Part shown: piece after piece, positions 51,729-61,629 of the stretch
Position numbering within the stretch: the first letter of the stretch is position 1
Layout: each line of letters starts with the position of its first letter
Assembly: GCF_010731875.1 (NCBI RefSeq)
Contig: NZ_AP022595.1
Location: forward strand, 4,402,001-4,466,000
DNA length: 64,000 nt
Origin: Mycolicibacterium sarraceniae
Lineage (GTDB): Bacteria > Actinomycetota > Actinomycetes > Mycobacteriales > Mycobacteriaceae
Direction: 5' to 3'
Notes under the pieces: model-generated
The model's input: the letters and a program-made list of their open reading frames with translations, nothing else
The model's database searches: none
Told to the model about the DNA's origin: nothing
Position numbers and translations under genes: made by a program

Positions 51729-51747
51729 GGTAACGTCATTACCGTTA
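51729..51747. promoter_or_regulatory. second copy of the candidate TetR operator
   Basis: GGTAA-cgtca-TTACC is a perfect 5-5-5 inverted repeat followed by CGTTA. It shares 11 of 12 bases (GGTAACGTCATT) with 51003-51014 and lies 32 bases before the amidohydrolase ATG. Confidence 0.6.
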
Positions 51748-51778
51748 GCCCACTAATTCAGAATTTCTGGAGGCAGCC

Positions 51779-53008
51779 ATGCCCTCGCGCCAGCTCCCCT
51801 ACCCCGTGTTCGACGCCGACAACCACTTCTATGAGCCCCAGGAAGCGCTGACGCAATTCCTGCCGGACCACCGCAAGGGCGTCATCGACTACATCGCTGT
51901 CAAGGGCCGCACCAAGATCGTGGTGCGCAACCACATCAGCGACTACATCCCCAACCCGACCTTCGAGGTCGTCGCCCGCCCCGGCGCTCAGGAGGAATAC
52001 TTCAAACACGGCAGCGGCGGCAAGAGTTTCCGCGAGGTCATGGGTAAGCCGATGAAGGCGATCCCCGCCTTCCGCAATCCGGAGGCGCGCCTCGAGGTGC
52101 TCGACGGCCTAGGCCTGGATTACACGATCATGTTCCCGACCCTGGCCAGCCTGGTCGAGGAGCGGCTCAAGGACGATCCCGAGCTGATCCTGGACATCAT
52201 CCACGCGCTCAACCAGTGGATGTACGAGACGTGGCAGTTCGACTACGAAGGCCGGATCTTCTCCACCCCGGTCATCGACCTGGCCATCGTCGACCGCGCA
52301 CTCGAGGAACTCGAATGGTGCCTGGAACGGGGTGCCAAGACGGTTTTGGTGCGTCCGGCCCCGGTGCCCGGCTTCCGCGGGAGCCGCTCGCTCGGCCTGC
52401 CCGAGTTCGATCCGTTCTGGGACGCCTGCGTGAAGGCCGGTATCCCGGTGTGTATGCACGCCTCTGACAGTGGTTACGCCCAGTACCTCAACGACTGGGA
52501 GCCGGCCGAGGAATTCACCCCGTTCAAGCCGACCTCGTTCCGGATGGTTGCGATGGGTAAGCGCCCGATCGAGGACACCATGGCCGCGCTGGTCTGCCAC
52601 GGTGCGCTGACCCGCAACCCGAATCTGCGCATCCTGTCCATCGAGAACGGCGCATCCTGGGTCCCCTACCTCTTCCACCAGTTCAACGACGTCTACGCGA
52701 AGATGCCGCAGGAGTTCCCCGAGGACCCGATCCAGGCATTCACCCGGGCCGTCTACGTCGCGCCGTTCTGGGAGGACGACTTCAAGAAGATGGCCGACCT
52801 GTGTGGCGTCGACCGCATCATCTTCGGTTCGGACTGGCCGCACCCGGAGGGCTTGGCCGACCCGATCAACCTGGTTGACGACCTGATCGTACAGGGCCTT
52901 AACGAAGAAGAGCAGCGAAAGGTAATGGGCGGCAACCTGGTCGACCTGTTCAAGGTCCCCAATGAGTCGGTCCACAAGCCCGACGTGCCCGCGCTCGTCA
53001 TCGCTTGA
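51779..53008 (+). CDS. amidohydrolase family 2 (TIM-barrel metal hydrolase/decarboxylase)
   Basis: 409 residues beginning FDADNHFYEP, whose D-x-x-H is the family's N-terminal metal motif. Later ligands appear in CMHASDSGY, ALVCHGALTRNP and IIFGSDWPHPEG. Members hydrolyse or decarboxylate ring-cleavage and acyl intermediates. A good AGG-type site precedes the start. It is followed by a strong hairpin and the two acyl-CoA dehydrogenase genes, and likely belongs to the same catabolic pathway; the substrate is unknown. Confidence 0.88.
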   Translation: MPSRQLPYPVFDADNHFYEPQEALTQFLPDHRKGVIDYIAVKGRTKIVVRNHISDYIPNPTFEVVARPGAQEEYFKHGSGGKSFREVMGKPMKAIPAFRNPEARLEVLDGLGLDYTIMFPTLASLVEERLKDDPELILDIIHALNQWMYETWQFDYEGRIFSTPVIDLAIVDRALEELEWCLERGAKTVLVRPAPVPGFRGSRSLGLPEFDPFWDACVKAGIPVCMHASDSGYAQYLNDWEPAEEFTPFKPTSFRMVAMGKRPIEDTMAALVCHGALTRNPNLRILSIENGASWVPYLFHQFNDVYAKMPQEFPEDPIQAFTRAVYVAPFWEDDFKKMADLCGVDRIIFGSDWPHPEGLADPINLVDDLIVQGLNEEEQRKVMGGNLVDLFKVPNESVHKPDVPALVIA

Positions 53009-53033
53009 CCCGATCGGAATTGTCGTGATGGGG

Positions 53034-53059
53034 GTGCGCGCCGGGAACCCGGCGCGCAC
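53034..53059 (+). terminator. perfect GC-rich hairpin after the amidohydrolase
   Basis: GTGCGCGCCGGG-aa-CCCGGCGCGCAC: a 12-bp perfect stem with a 2-base loop, 26 bases after the amidohydrolase stop and 34 before the next start. No U-tract. It may end the upstream transcript or protect and attenuate a longer one. Confidence 0.55.
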
Positions 53060-53092
53060 GTCTGCGGTGTTGATGAAAGCGAGAACGACACC

Positions 53093-54232
53093 ATGACCGA
53101 AGTCGCCAACCCCGAACAGCTGCTGTTCGCGTCGACAACGCAGGCCTTCCTGGAGAAGGAAGCGTCACTGAGCCGGGTGCGCGAGCTTCACGCGGCGGAC
53201 ACCTCCTTCGACAGCGCATGGTGGCAGCGGGCGGCCGAGCTCGGCTGGGCCAGCCTGTTGGTGCCCGAAGAGCTTGGCGGCGGCAGTGTTTCGGGTGACG
53301 GGCTGGCCGACCTCGCCCTGGTGGCCGAGCAGATCGGCCATAGTGTGGCACCTGGTCCGCTGCATCCGGTGAGCATCGTGCTGGCGGGCCTCGTCGAGGC
53401 TCCGAACGGACACGAGGACAGCATCCAAGCGCTGGTGTCGGGCGAGCTGATCGCGTCGTGGGCGGTCTACGAACCGCGCCGGTCGCTGTCCCCGTTGCAG
53501 CCTGCAGTGACCGCGACGCGCACCGAGTCCGGCTACCGTATCGACGGGGTGAAGGACCGCGTCGAAGCGGGTGCCGAAGCTGGTGTCTTTCTGGTGGTCG
53601 CCGACGTCGACGGCAGTCCTGGCCAGTTCCTGGTCTCTGCCGATCGAGCCACGGTCACCGAACAACGGTCCGTTGACATGGTGAAGCGTTATGCCCGAGT
53701 GGAATTCAACGGTGTCGAGGTCGACGAATCCGCCGCGGTCGGGGATGCCGCCCAGACACCGGCGATCATCGAGCGACAGCGACAGGTTGCGTTGGTGCTG
53801 CAATGCGCCGAGATCGTCGGGATTCTCGAGACCGTGCTGGCGATGACGACACAGTGGATGTTCGACCGTCACAGTTTCGGCAGACCACTGGCGTCCTACC
53901 AAGCACTCAAGCACCGGCTCGCCGATATGAAGATTTGGTTCGAGGCGTGCCGAGCCACCACCGCCGGTGCAGTGGCTGCGGTGTCAGCCCGCTCGGATGA
54001 CGCCGCCAAACTGGTGAGCGTCGCCAAGGCCTATGTGGCCGAACGTGCTCCGGTCATGCTGCAGGATTGTGTGCAGCTGCACGGTGGGATCGGCGTCACC
54101 TGGGAGCATGATCTGCACCTGTTTCTGCGCCGCACCGAGCTCTACCGCGCACTCTATGGTTCCCCCGACGATCACCACCGCGCGGTGTACGCGCTGAGTG
54201 CCAAGACTGTGCGACAGGAGACTTCGGCATGA
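53093..54232 (+). CDS. acyl-CoA dehydrogenase, small-partner type
   Basis: 379 residues of the ACAD fold, but the usual catalytic/FAD segment near the C-terminus (FEGTxEI) is replaced by HLFLRRTELYRALYGSPDD. Such degenerate ACADs act as the partner subunit in alpha2-beta2 heterotetramers. It overlaps the next gene as ATGA, so the two are made together. Conserved features include ACAD-like QLHGGIGVTWEHDLHLF and WFEACRATTAGAVA. Confidence 0.85.
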   Translation: MTEVANPEQLLFASTTQAFLEKEASLSRVRELHAADTSFDSAWWQRAAELGWASLLVPEELGGGSVSGDGLADLALVAEQIGHSVAPGPLHPVSIVLAGLVEAPNGHEDSIQALVSGELIASWAVYEPRRSLSPLQPAVTATRTESGYRIDGVKDRVEAGAEAGVFLVVADVDGSPGQFLVSADRATVTEQRSVDMVKRYARVEFNGVEVDESAAVGDAAQTPAIIERQRQVALVLQCAEIVGILETVLAMTTQWMFDRHSFGRPLASYQALKHRLADMKIWFEACRATTAGAVAAVSARSDDAAKLVSVAKAYVAERAPVMLQDCVQLHGGIGVTWEHDLHLFLRRTELYRALYGSPDDHHRAVYALSAKTVRQETSA

Positions 54233-55488
54233 GCGACACCGCGATCTCTACGGCAACCGAATCGGTCGCCGAATTCGCCGCCAGGGCCCGTAGCTGGCTG
54301 GCGGCGAACATGACGCCCATCGACCCCGACCACCCGCCATTCGCGGTGCGCGCCGAACAACCCTCATGGGACCGCGCTCAGGATCTGCAAAAGCGTTTGT
54401 ACGAGGGCGGTTTCGCCGGTCTTTGTTTCCCCACCGAGTACGGCGGGCAGGGCCTGGACTACGCCTACCAGCGTGCGTTCGACATCGAATGCCGCGGCTA
54501 TGAGATGCCGCTGATCCTCAACGTGCCCTCGCTGACCATTTGCGCGGCGACGATTCTCGATATGGGTACCGAAGCCCAGAAGCGCGAACGTATTTCGGCT
54601 GCCATCCGTGGCGACGAGGTGCTCTGTCAACTGCTGAGCGAGCCCAGCGGCGGCTCAGATCTGGCCGGCGTCATCACCCGCGCCGATCGCCGCGGCGACA
54701 AGTGGATCGTCAACGGCGCGAAGACGTGGAGCACCAGCGCGTTCGCCGCCGACTACGGGCTGATGCTGGCCCGCACCGACTGGACCGTGCCCAAGCACGA
54801 GGGCTTGACGATGTTCTTGGTGCCCTTGAACTCCCCCGGCATCACGATGCGCCGGATCAAGGAGGTCAACGGTAACGAGGAATTCTGCGAGGAGTTCTTC
54901 GACGGCCTCGAACTCGGCGATGAGGCCGTCGTCGGCGAGGTCAACAACGGCTGGGAAGTCGCCTCCCGTCAGCTGCACCACGAGCGCCGCGCGGTCGGCG
55001 GCGGATCAGAATTCGCCAGCGGCGCCGGCGCGGAGAACGCCGAAGAGATGCCGCCGGATCATGTCACCCTCGCCGAGCGCACCGGTCAGGGCGACGACCC
55101 TGCGGTGCAGAGCCTGGCCGGCCGCGCGTTGGTGCGCCGAATCGTCAAGGAGCAACTGATCCATCACGTCGGCAGCGCCATCGGCAATGGCACCCTGCCG
55201 CCCAACTCGGGCACGCTGATCCGGTTGTTCCATGCCGAGACAACCGAACTCGAAGTCGATACCGCGCTGGCGATCGCCGGTACCGCCGGTGTGGTCGACG
55301 AGGGCGGGGAGCTGTCCGACATCTTGGATATCGGAATCAGGTTTCTGTCCCGGCAGACCGGTTCACTCGGTGGCGGCAGCAGCGAGATGGCCCGCAATGT
55401 GATCAGCGAGCGCATCCTCGGCTTCCCGCGCGAACTGGCCGCCGACAAGGGTGTGCCGTTCAATCAGGTCAGGCGCGGCGGCGGCTAG
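54229..55488 (+). CDS. acyl-CoA dehydrogenase, catalytic partner type
   Basis: 419 residues. QLLSEPSGGSDLAGVITRA and WIVNGAKTWSTSAFAADYGL are the FAD/acyl-binding middle region; the end carries GGGSSEMARNVISERILG, seen in the FadE26/28-type alpha subunits of heterotetramers. GFAGLCFPTEYGGQGLDYAY is the N-terminal helical signature. It is coupled to the preceding gene (ATGA) and followed by a hairpin. With its partner it probably oxidises a bulky or side-chain acyl-CoA, as steroid-pathway pairs do; that is inference. Confidence 0.88.
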   Translation: MSDTAISTATESVAEFAARARSWLAANMTPIDPDHPPFAVRAEQPSWDRAQDLQKRLYEGGFAGLCFPTEYGGQGLDYAYQRAFDIECRGYEMPLILNVPSLTICAATILDMGTEAQKRERISAAIRGDEVLCQLLSEPSGGSDLAGVITRADRRGDKWIVNGAKTWSTSAFAADYGLMLARTDWTVPKHEGLTMFLVPLNSPGITMRRIKEVNGNEEFCEEFFDGLELGDEAVVGEVNNGWEVASRQLHHERRAVGGGSEFASGAGAENAEEMPPDHVTLAERTGQGDDPAVQSLAGRALVRRIVKEQLIHHVGSAIGNGTLPPNSGTLIRLFHAETTELEVDTALAIAGTAGVVDEGGELSDILDIGIRFLSRQTGSLGGGSSEMARNVISERILGFPRELAADKGVPFNQVRRGGG

Positions 55489-55503
55489 GCCGCGCTTGAC
55501 CTG

Positions 55504-55541
55504 TCCCTGCCCGGTTAGCCAACTGCGGCCGGGGGCAGGGA
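55504..55541 (+). terminator. hairpin after the acyl-CoA dehydrogenase operon
   Basis: TCCCTGCCC and GGGCAGGGA form a 9-bp stem around a 20-base loop, 16 bases after the stop; no U-tract. It separates the dehydrogenase operon from the truncated ABC genes. Confidence 0.5.
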
Positions 55542-55566
55542 GCAGCGGTAGTCCCTGACTACCGCC

Positions 55567-56187
55567 ATGAGCTCAGTGACCGCCGTTGTCGCCGTCACCA
55601 CGGTGGTCGTCAGTATCGTTGCCGGGACCATGGCCTCCTACGCCATCTCGCGGTACCGAGCCGGCGGTTCTGTCACCCGATTCGGCATGCTGGCCGCCCA
55701 GGTTCTGCCGCCCGCGGTACTGGTTTTTCCGTTTCTCACCATGGCCTACACACTTCGTCTGAGCGGCACGTTGATCCCAGTCACCTTGGCGCACATCAGT
55801 TTCGTGCTGCCGTTCGTCACCTGGTTTCTCATCGGCTTGTGGGAATCGGTACCGGCATCGCTGGAGGAACAGGCCCGCGTCGACGGTCTGACCCGGTTTG
55901 GAGCCTTCAACAAGGTGATGGTCCCCCAGGTGTTGCCTGGCATCGGTGCGGCCGCCATCTTCGGTTTCATCTTGTCCTGGAACGACATGTTCTACGGACT
56001 GATTCTGGCACCCAACAAGAATCAGCTGCTTCCAGTTGCGATCTCGTCGTTCAACACCTTCCGCGGAGTCGATCTCGGCACCATGAGCGCCGCCATCATC
56101 ATTTCCATCGTGCCTGTCGTCATCGCGGCCTTCTTCGTCCAACGCCGCCTCATCCAGGGCATGGGCGGCGGTGCCGTCAAATTCTGA
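55567..56187 (+). CDS. sugar ABC transporter permease, N-terminally truncated
   Basis: 206 residues versus about 280 for MalG/UgpE-type permeases. Four or five membrane helices remain, and the cytoplasmic EAA loop (EEQARVDGLTRFGAFNKVMV) that docks on the ATPase is intact. The first about 70 residues, with TM1, are gone, and no binding protein or second permease lies upstream. The ATG at 55567 may not be the original start. The gene is probably non-functional, though it is followed by intact ATPase and isomerase genes. Confidence 0.75.
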   Translation: MSSVTAVVAVTTVVVSIVAGTMASYAISRYRAGGSVTRFGMLAAQVLPPAVLVFPFLTMAYTLRLSGTLIPVTLAHISFVLPFVTWFLIGLWESVPASLEEQARVDGLTRFGAFNKVMVPQVLPGIGAAAIFGFILSWNDMFYGLILAPNKNQLLPVAISSFNTFRGVDLGTMSAAIIISIVPVVIAAFFVQRRLIQGMGGGAVKF

Positions 56188-56215
56188 CCAGCCATCCATC
56201 GAACAGAGAGAACCC

Positions 56216-57264
<1,049 letters not shown>

Positions 57265-57268
<4 letters not shown>

Positions 57269-58209
57269 CGAACGCATCAACGCCAGCACCACGGCTGCAC
57301 CTGGGCATCAATACCTGTTTTGCAGTGAAACGCTGGCCCGAGCCCCGCGATTGGGCGCGGATCGCCAAGAAGGAACTCGGCCTCGACGTCGTCCAGCTGA
57401 GCATCGATCTGCTGCCGGTCGGTTTCGATCCGGCCGCGGCACTGTCGTACGCAGAGCGTGCGCGCGCGGCGGCCGATGAATACGGTCTCGAAATCCACAG
57501 TCTGTTCACCGGGCTGGCGGCCTATTCATCCGGGCTGCTGCTCTCCGATGATGCTGGCGACCGCGCCGCGGCCTGCGGCTGGTATGAGCAGATGATCGCG
57601 GTGACCGCAGCGGCGGGCGGGCGCGGTGTGGGTGGGCACCTCGGGGCGCTGTCAGTAGCAGCGGCGGCGGATGCGCAGCGCGCGCGGGCTTTGATCGACG
57701 ACGAACTCGAAGCCATGCGTAAGCTCGCCGACACGGCGTGCGCCGCCGGGTTGGACCACCTACAGTTCGAGAACCTTGCTGTGACCCGCGAATACGGGCA
57801 TTCGATCGACGAGGCACATGCCGTCGAGGGCGCGCTCGCCGATACGGCAATACCGTGGCGGCTGTGCCTGGATCTCGGCCACCCTGCGGCACTGGATCCG
57901 GCGACGCCAAGCGGCCACATCGATAATTGGATCCGCCAGAGCTGGCGACATACCCCGGTCGTGCAACTTCAGCAATCACCCCGTGGCGCCGACCATCACG
58001 GGCCGTTCACCGCCGCTACCCAGGCGGAGGGCACCGTCGACCCGACTGTCGTGGTCGATCAACTCCGGCGGAACTGGACCGGCGACGTCTACCTGTTTTT
58101 TGAAGTCATCCACGCGCATGAGCAGGCCGACGACACGGTGCTCGCCGATCTGCAGGAGAGTGTGGCGACCTGGCGGACCGCGCTGTCCGGCGCGCAACAA
58201 TCGACTTAG
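57265..58209 (+). CDS. sugar phosphate isomerase/epimerase (TIM barrel)
   Basis: 314-residue xylose isomerase-like TIM barrel. LHLGINTCFAVKRWPEPRDW starts the first strand; metal or acid residues are expected in LQFENLAVTREYGHS, LCLDLGHPAALD and LFFEVIHAHEQ. It is coupled to the ABC ATPase (ATGA), so it probably acts on the imported sugar or polyol, of the erythritol/erythrulose type or similar; the exact substrate is not readable. It converges on the radical SAM gene with a 4-base overlap. Confidence 0.85.
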
Positions 58210-59225
58210 AACAGCGTGGGCACCGGCTCGGGTTCGGTGACGGGCACAGCCGCGGCCGGCGCCCCGCGGAAGGAGTGGCCATCTCGCGCCAGCCCGTACT
58301 TGGCCACCAGCGGTGCCACGCGTGTGCGCAACACGTCGCGGTATTCCTGCGGCAGGTAGGCCCCGCGACGGTACAGCTGCCGATAGGGCGCAACGAGTTC
58401 GGGATGCGAGCGCGCCAGCCAGCTCATGAACCAGCCCCGCGTCGAACTGCGCAGGTGCAGGCCGAACACCGTGACCGATGTCGCGCCCGCCGCGGCAATT
58501 TGGCCGAGCAGGCCGTCGAGATGCTCGACCGAGTCGGTGAGATGCGGTAGCACCGGGGCGACCATCACGTGGCAGTCCAGCCCGGCCTCGCGCACCGCCG
58601 CGATCAGCCCGAGCCGGGCTTGCGGCGACGGTGTGCCGGGTTCCACATCCTTGTGCAGATCGGCGTCACCGACGGCCAGCGAGATCGCGACCGATACCGG
58701 AACTCGTTGTCCCGCATCGGCAATCAGATCCAGATCCCGGCGCAGCAAGGTGCCCTTCGTCAGGATCGACAACGGCGTGCCCGACGCAGCGAGCGCGCCG
58801 ATGATGCCCGGCATCAACGCATAGCGACCCTCAGCCCGTTGATACGGGTCGGTATTGGTGCCCAGCGCCACAGTTTCCCGGCGCCACGACGGACGCCCCA
58901 GCTCGCGGCGCAGCACGTCGACGATATTGGTCTTCACCACGATCTGGCTGTCGAAATCGGCACCCGGATCGAATTCCAGATATTCGTGGGTGGGCCGGGC
59001 GAAGCAGTACCGGCAGGCGTGCGAGCAGCCCCGGTAGCCGTTGACGGTGAACCGGAATGGCAGCATCGAGGCGGCCGGAATCTTGTTCAACGCCGACTTG
59101 CAGAGCACCTCGTGAAACGTGATGCCGTCGAATTGCGGGGTGCGCACGCTGCGCACCAGGCCGATGCGCTGCAGTCCGGGCAGCGCACCGTCGTCGACCG
59201 CTATCCCTTGGCCGCTCCACCGCAT
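58206..59225 (-). CDS. SPL-like radical SAM protein (Rv2578c-type)
   Basis: 339 residues. The radical SAM cluster motif Cys67-x3-Cys71-x2-Cys74 is in GYRGCSHACRYCFARPTHEY; GTNTDPYQRAEGRYALMPGI and LTKGTLLRRD follow. Called spore photolyase-like in M. tuberculosis (splB), where it is part of the LexA regulon, but the reaction is unproven. I prefer the ATG at 59225, because a near-perfect LexA box (59234-59249) sits just upstream; a start at 59243 would put the box inside the gene. No clear ribosome site precedes the preferred start, so the start is uncertain. Confidence 0.88.
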   Translation of the reverse strand: MRWSGQGIAVDDGALPGLQRIGLVRSVRTPQFDGITFHEVLCKSALNKIPAASMLPFRFTVNGYRGCSHACRYCFARPTHEYLEFDPGADFDSQIVVKTNIVDVLRRELGRPSWRRETVALGTNTDPYQRAEGRYALMPGIIGALAASGTPLSILTKGTLLRRDLDLIADAGQRVPVSVAISLAVGDADLHKDVEPGTPSPQARLGLIAAVREAGLDCHVMVAPVLPHLTDSVEHLDGLLGQIAAAGATSVTVFGLHLRSSTRGWFMSWLARSHPELVAPYRQLYRRGAYLPQEYRDVLRTRVAPLVAKYGLARDGHSFRGAPAAAVPVTEPEPVPTLF

Positions 59226-59233
59226 TCCTTTAT

Positions 59234-59249
59234 TCGAACGCATGTGCGA
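59234..59249. promoter_or_regulatory. SOS (LexA) box of the radical SAM gene
   Basis: TCGAAC-gcat-GTGCGA matches the mycobacterial LexA consensus TCGAAC(N4)GTTCGA in 11 of 12 positions. It lies nine bases upstream of the preferred start codon, predicting DNA-damage induction. Confidence 0.85.
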
Positions 59250-59267
59250 TGATCTGTCAATGGGCCA

Positions 59268-59271
59268 CTAG
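59268..59271. repeat. target-site duplication, left copy (CTAG)
   Basis: CTAG, repeated at 60957-60960 on the other side of the second insertion sequence. Confidence 0.75.
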
Positions 59272-60956
59272 CCTCGATTTTGCATGCCGGTCGATTTCGG
59301 TTGCGGGTTGGGCTGGGGTGGCCGGTTTCTTCGGTCTTTTCGACATGGGGCGTGTTTGGTCGTCCCGTGTCGTCGGGTTGGGCGGGCTTTCCAAGGGCCG
59401 GTAGGTCTTTCGTAGTCGTTGGGACAGGTCGGTGCGGGGATTCAGGGGAAGGCGTCGCGGAGTCGGTGCCAGGCGGCGGTGATGGCTGCCGCCCAGCGCC
59501 AGGTGGCGTCGATGCGCAGCCGGATTTGGCGGGCGCCTTTGGTGATGCGGGCGGCCACGTGCAGGACCCGATAGCGGAAGGTGTCGATCTCGCAGGTGGC
59601 CAGATCAGGATGCTCGGTGAAGCCGATCAATGTGGCCCATGCCACGAGGTCGGTGGCGGCGAGGATGATTTCGAGCCAGGCATTGTTGGCGTCGAAACCG
59701 TGGCAGGGTAGGTTTCGCAGCCCGGTGGCCTTGGCCTCGCGGATGCGGTCTTCGACGCGGGCGTGTTGGCGGTGACGTAATTCCAGACCGGCGAGTTGCC
59801 CGTCGATGACGCCGTTGGGTGTGTCGGTGATGAAGGCGGTGACCCGCATCCCGTCGGCGTCGGTGAAGTTCAGTTGCGCGCCGGGATGGGGACGTTCCTT
59901 GCGCAGGATCAGCCGGGTGCCGGCCGGCCAGCCGCTCAGGTCGACCAGGCCGGTGGCCTCGGCGATCCACGCGCCGTCGCGGATCCCGCCGCCGGAGTCG
60001 ATCGCCGGATACCAGGCGTCGGCGAGGTTGAGGGTGTCGACCGCGTCGCGTACGCGGGCGTCGACGGCGAACCCGAACGAGAACCCCACGCCTTGGCGGC
60101 GGCATTCGGTGGCGAACTTGTGCGTCGCGCCGGCCGAATCCGAACGCACCAGGATCTTTTGGGCGGCGGGGTCGTCGGGGTCGGGTCGGTAGGCGGCCGG
60201 CAGCGATTCCAGCGCCCGACCCAACACGGTGATGTGATCGGCGGCGGTGTTGGACCCGGCGTTGCCTGCTCGCAGCAGCCCGGCCAACGCTTCACCGCCG
60301 GCGACCTCGGGGCGGTCCAAAAACGCCAGCAGCGGGTGGTGACCATAGGTCTTCTTCCAGGTCGCGGCCGCGTTCTGCTTGTTGTCGGAATGGTCGATAG
60401 TGATGGTGGCGTCCATGTCGATGTGCAGCCACCGTCGCCGGCGGGCGCGGCCCCGGCGGCCCACGCCGCGGCCCGCGCATCCGATCGCGCCGCACGGATT
60501 GCGGGCAGGTGGGCGGCGTCGATCCGCTCGTCGACCAGCCGCCACATTGTGGTGGTCGAGGCGGCCGGACCGAACACGTGCTCACGGTCCCCGCACGACT
60601 GTCCGACCCCGTCGATGCAGGTCGCGCCGTCGGCGACCGCCGCGGCGAGATCGGCGAACACCGCGCCCGGCGGGTAGATCCACGGGCCCCGATAGGTGTC
60701 GGCCAACGCCGCGGTGACCCCTGCCGACAACCCGGACAGCTCCGCCAGTTCCCGCAGCATGCCCATTCCGGCATGGGACACGACACCATGACCGTCCGCA
60801 GAGACTTTCACCCGGGAAACCGCTGCGATACTCTTCACCTGCGAAGTGCCTTCCAGCTCGCATCATGGACTCTCGACAAGTCCCATCATGCCTTGCAGGA
60901 CAGGCACTTTCGCCTATCAACACACTCCGACCAGCGCGTTTTACGAAAAATTCAGG
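59272..60956 (-). mobile_element. IS1380-type insertion sequence with broken transposase, 1,685 bp
   Basis: Ends read CCTCGATTTTGC (left) and, inverted, CCTGAATTTTTC (right): 9 of 12 bases agree. The 4-bp duplication CTAG flanks it. Both ends resemble IS1380 ends (CCTGAAT at the other element). The transposase is frameshifted, so the copy is probably dead. It is only distantly related to the element at 48435: transposase sequences differ throughout. It inserted at the stop codon of the remnant ending at 60957. Confidence 0.8.
59442..60838 (-). pseudogene. IS1380-family transposase, frameshifted
   Basis: The 5' part (60838 to about 60430) reads MKSIAAVSRVKVSADGHGVV, then FGPAASTTTMWRLVDERIDA. 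At about 60428-60433 the frame must shift to continue as WLHIDMDATITIDHSDNKQN (first catalytic Asp), ILVRSDSAGATHKF (second Asp) and RVEDRIREAKATGLRNLPCH. Homologues need four more bases in a TGGC repeat here, so a 4-bp slippage deletion explains the break. The remaining length, about 460 codons, is normal. No slippery heptamer is present, so programmed frameshifting is unlikely. Confidence 0.8.
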
Positions 60957-61314
60957 CTAGGTGTCCAACTCCCCCGCGATACCCCGCTCAAGGGCGGCGG
61001 TGGTCCGCTCCGGTAGCACGAGCAACCCGTCGAGCTCGCCGCGGGCCAAGTCGTAGGCCCGTTCCCGCTCCTGCTGCGTGGCACCTCGATCGGCGGCCAC
61101 CCGCAGCAGGGAGTTCGCAGTCGAGCCAACGGGTGACGATGCGCCATTGTGCCGCTTGATTTTTCGGCGCAAGCAGCAGCGAATCCGGCTCAGCTTCCCG
61201 CTTGTTGAACGCGCAGATGCCCCGCCAGGCCGCGTAGACCGCACCGGCCAGCGGCACGATGACGAGCAGCAGCTCGACCAACCGGAAAATCAGCCCCACC
61301 TGGCCAGGATGCCA
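60957..61314 (-). pseudogene. membrane-protein remnant with internal deletion and frameshift
   Basis: The upstream part (61314 to about 61120) reads GLIFRLVELLLVIVPLAGAV and SLLLAPKNQAAQWRIVTRWL, one membrane helix plus a soluble stretch. At about 61115 the frame shifts to NSLLRVAADRGATQQERERA, YDLARGELDGLLVLPERTTA and ends GELDT-TAG. The pieces look like the start and end of one conserved hypothetical protein whose middle is lost. The TAG is the target site of the second insertion sequence. Confidence 0.6.
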
Positions 61315-61500
61315 CCTGGCTAGCCCGGCCCGCCGCCGGCCGAGCACCATGAGCCCGGCCAGTGCGTTGACCAACAGCTTGCGCCACGCCTCGGTGCTGA
61401 AATCGGGGTTCAGTTCCACGGTCATTCCGGCCGGACGCAACACCGCCGCCAGGGTTTCGGCGTCCTCGTCGTCCGGCAGGACCAGACGGACGCCGGTCCG
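61315..61500 (-). pseudogene. ketopantoate reductase-like remnant
   Basis: The frame reads RTGVRLVLPDDEDAETLAAV, then GMTVELNPDFSTEAWRKLLV and NALAGLMVLGRRRAG. FSTEAWRKLLVNALAGLM is the start of the ApbA/PanE C-terminal domain (Rv2573-type protein, about 250-290 residues). The Rossmann half and the end are missing; the sequence then runs directly into the membrane-protein remnant. Minus-strand sequence from 61510 to 61640 (AARVVPVAATAAEQPII) may be another scrap of it. Confidence 0.6.
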
Positions 61501-61629
61501 CGGCCGAACCCAGGCCCGGGTAGCACGATGGCGTCACCGGTATCGGGACACACCTCGATCTGGCTGTGTGGGTTTTGACGTCCGATGATCGGCTGCTCGG
61601 CCGCCGTTGCCGCCACCGGAACCACCCGC

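Noticed and set aside
60428..60433. Programmed -1 frameshift in the second transposase
   Set aside because: No slippery heptamer or following structure; a missing TGGC unit explains the break better.
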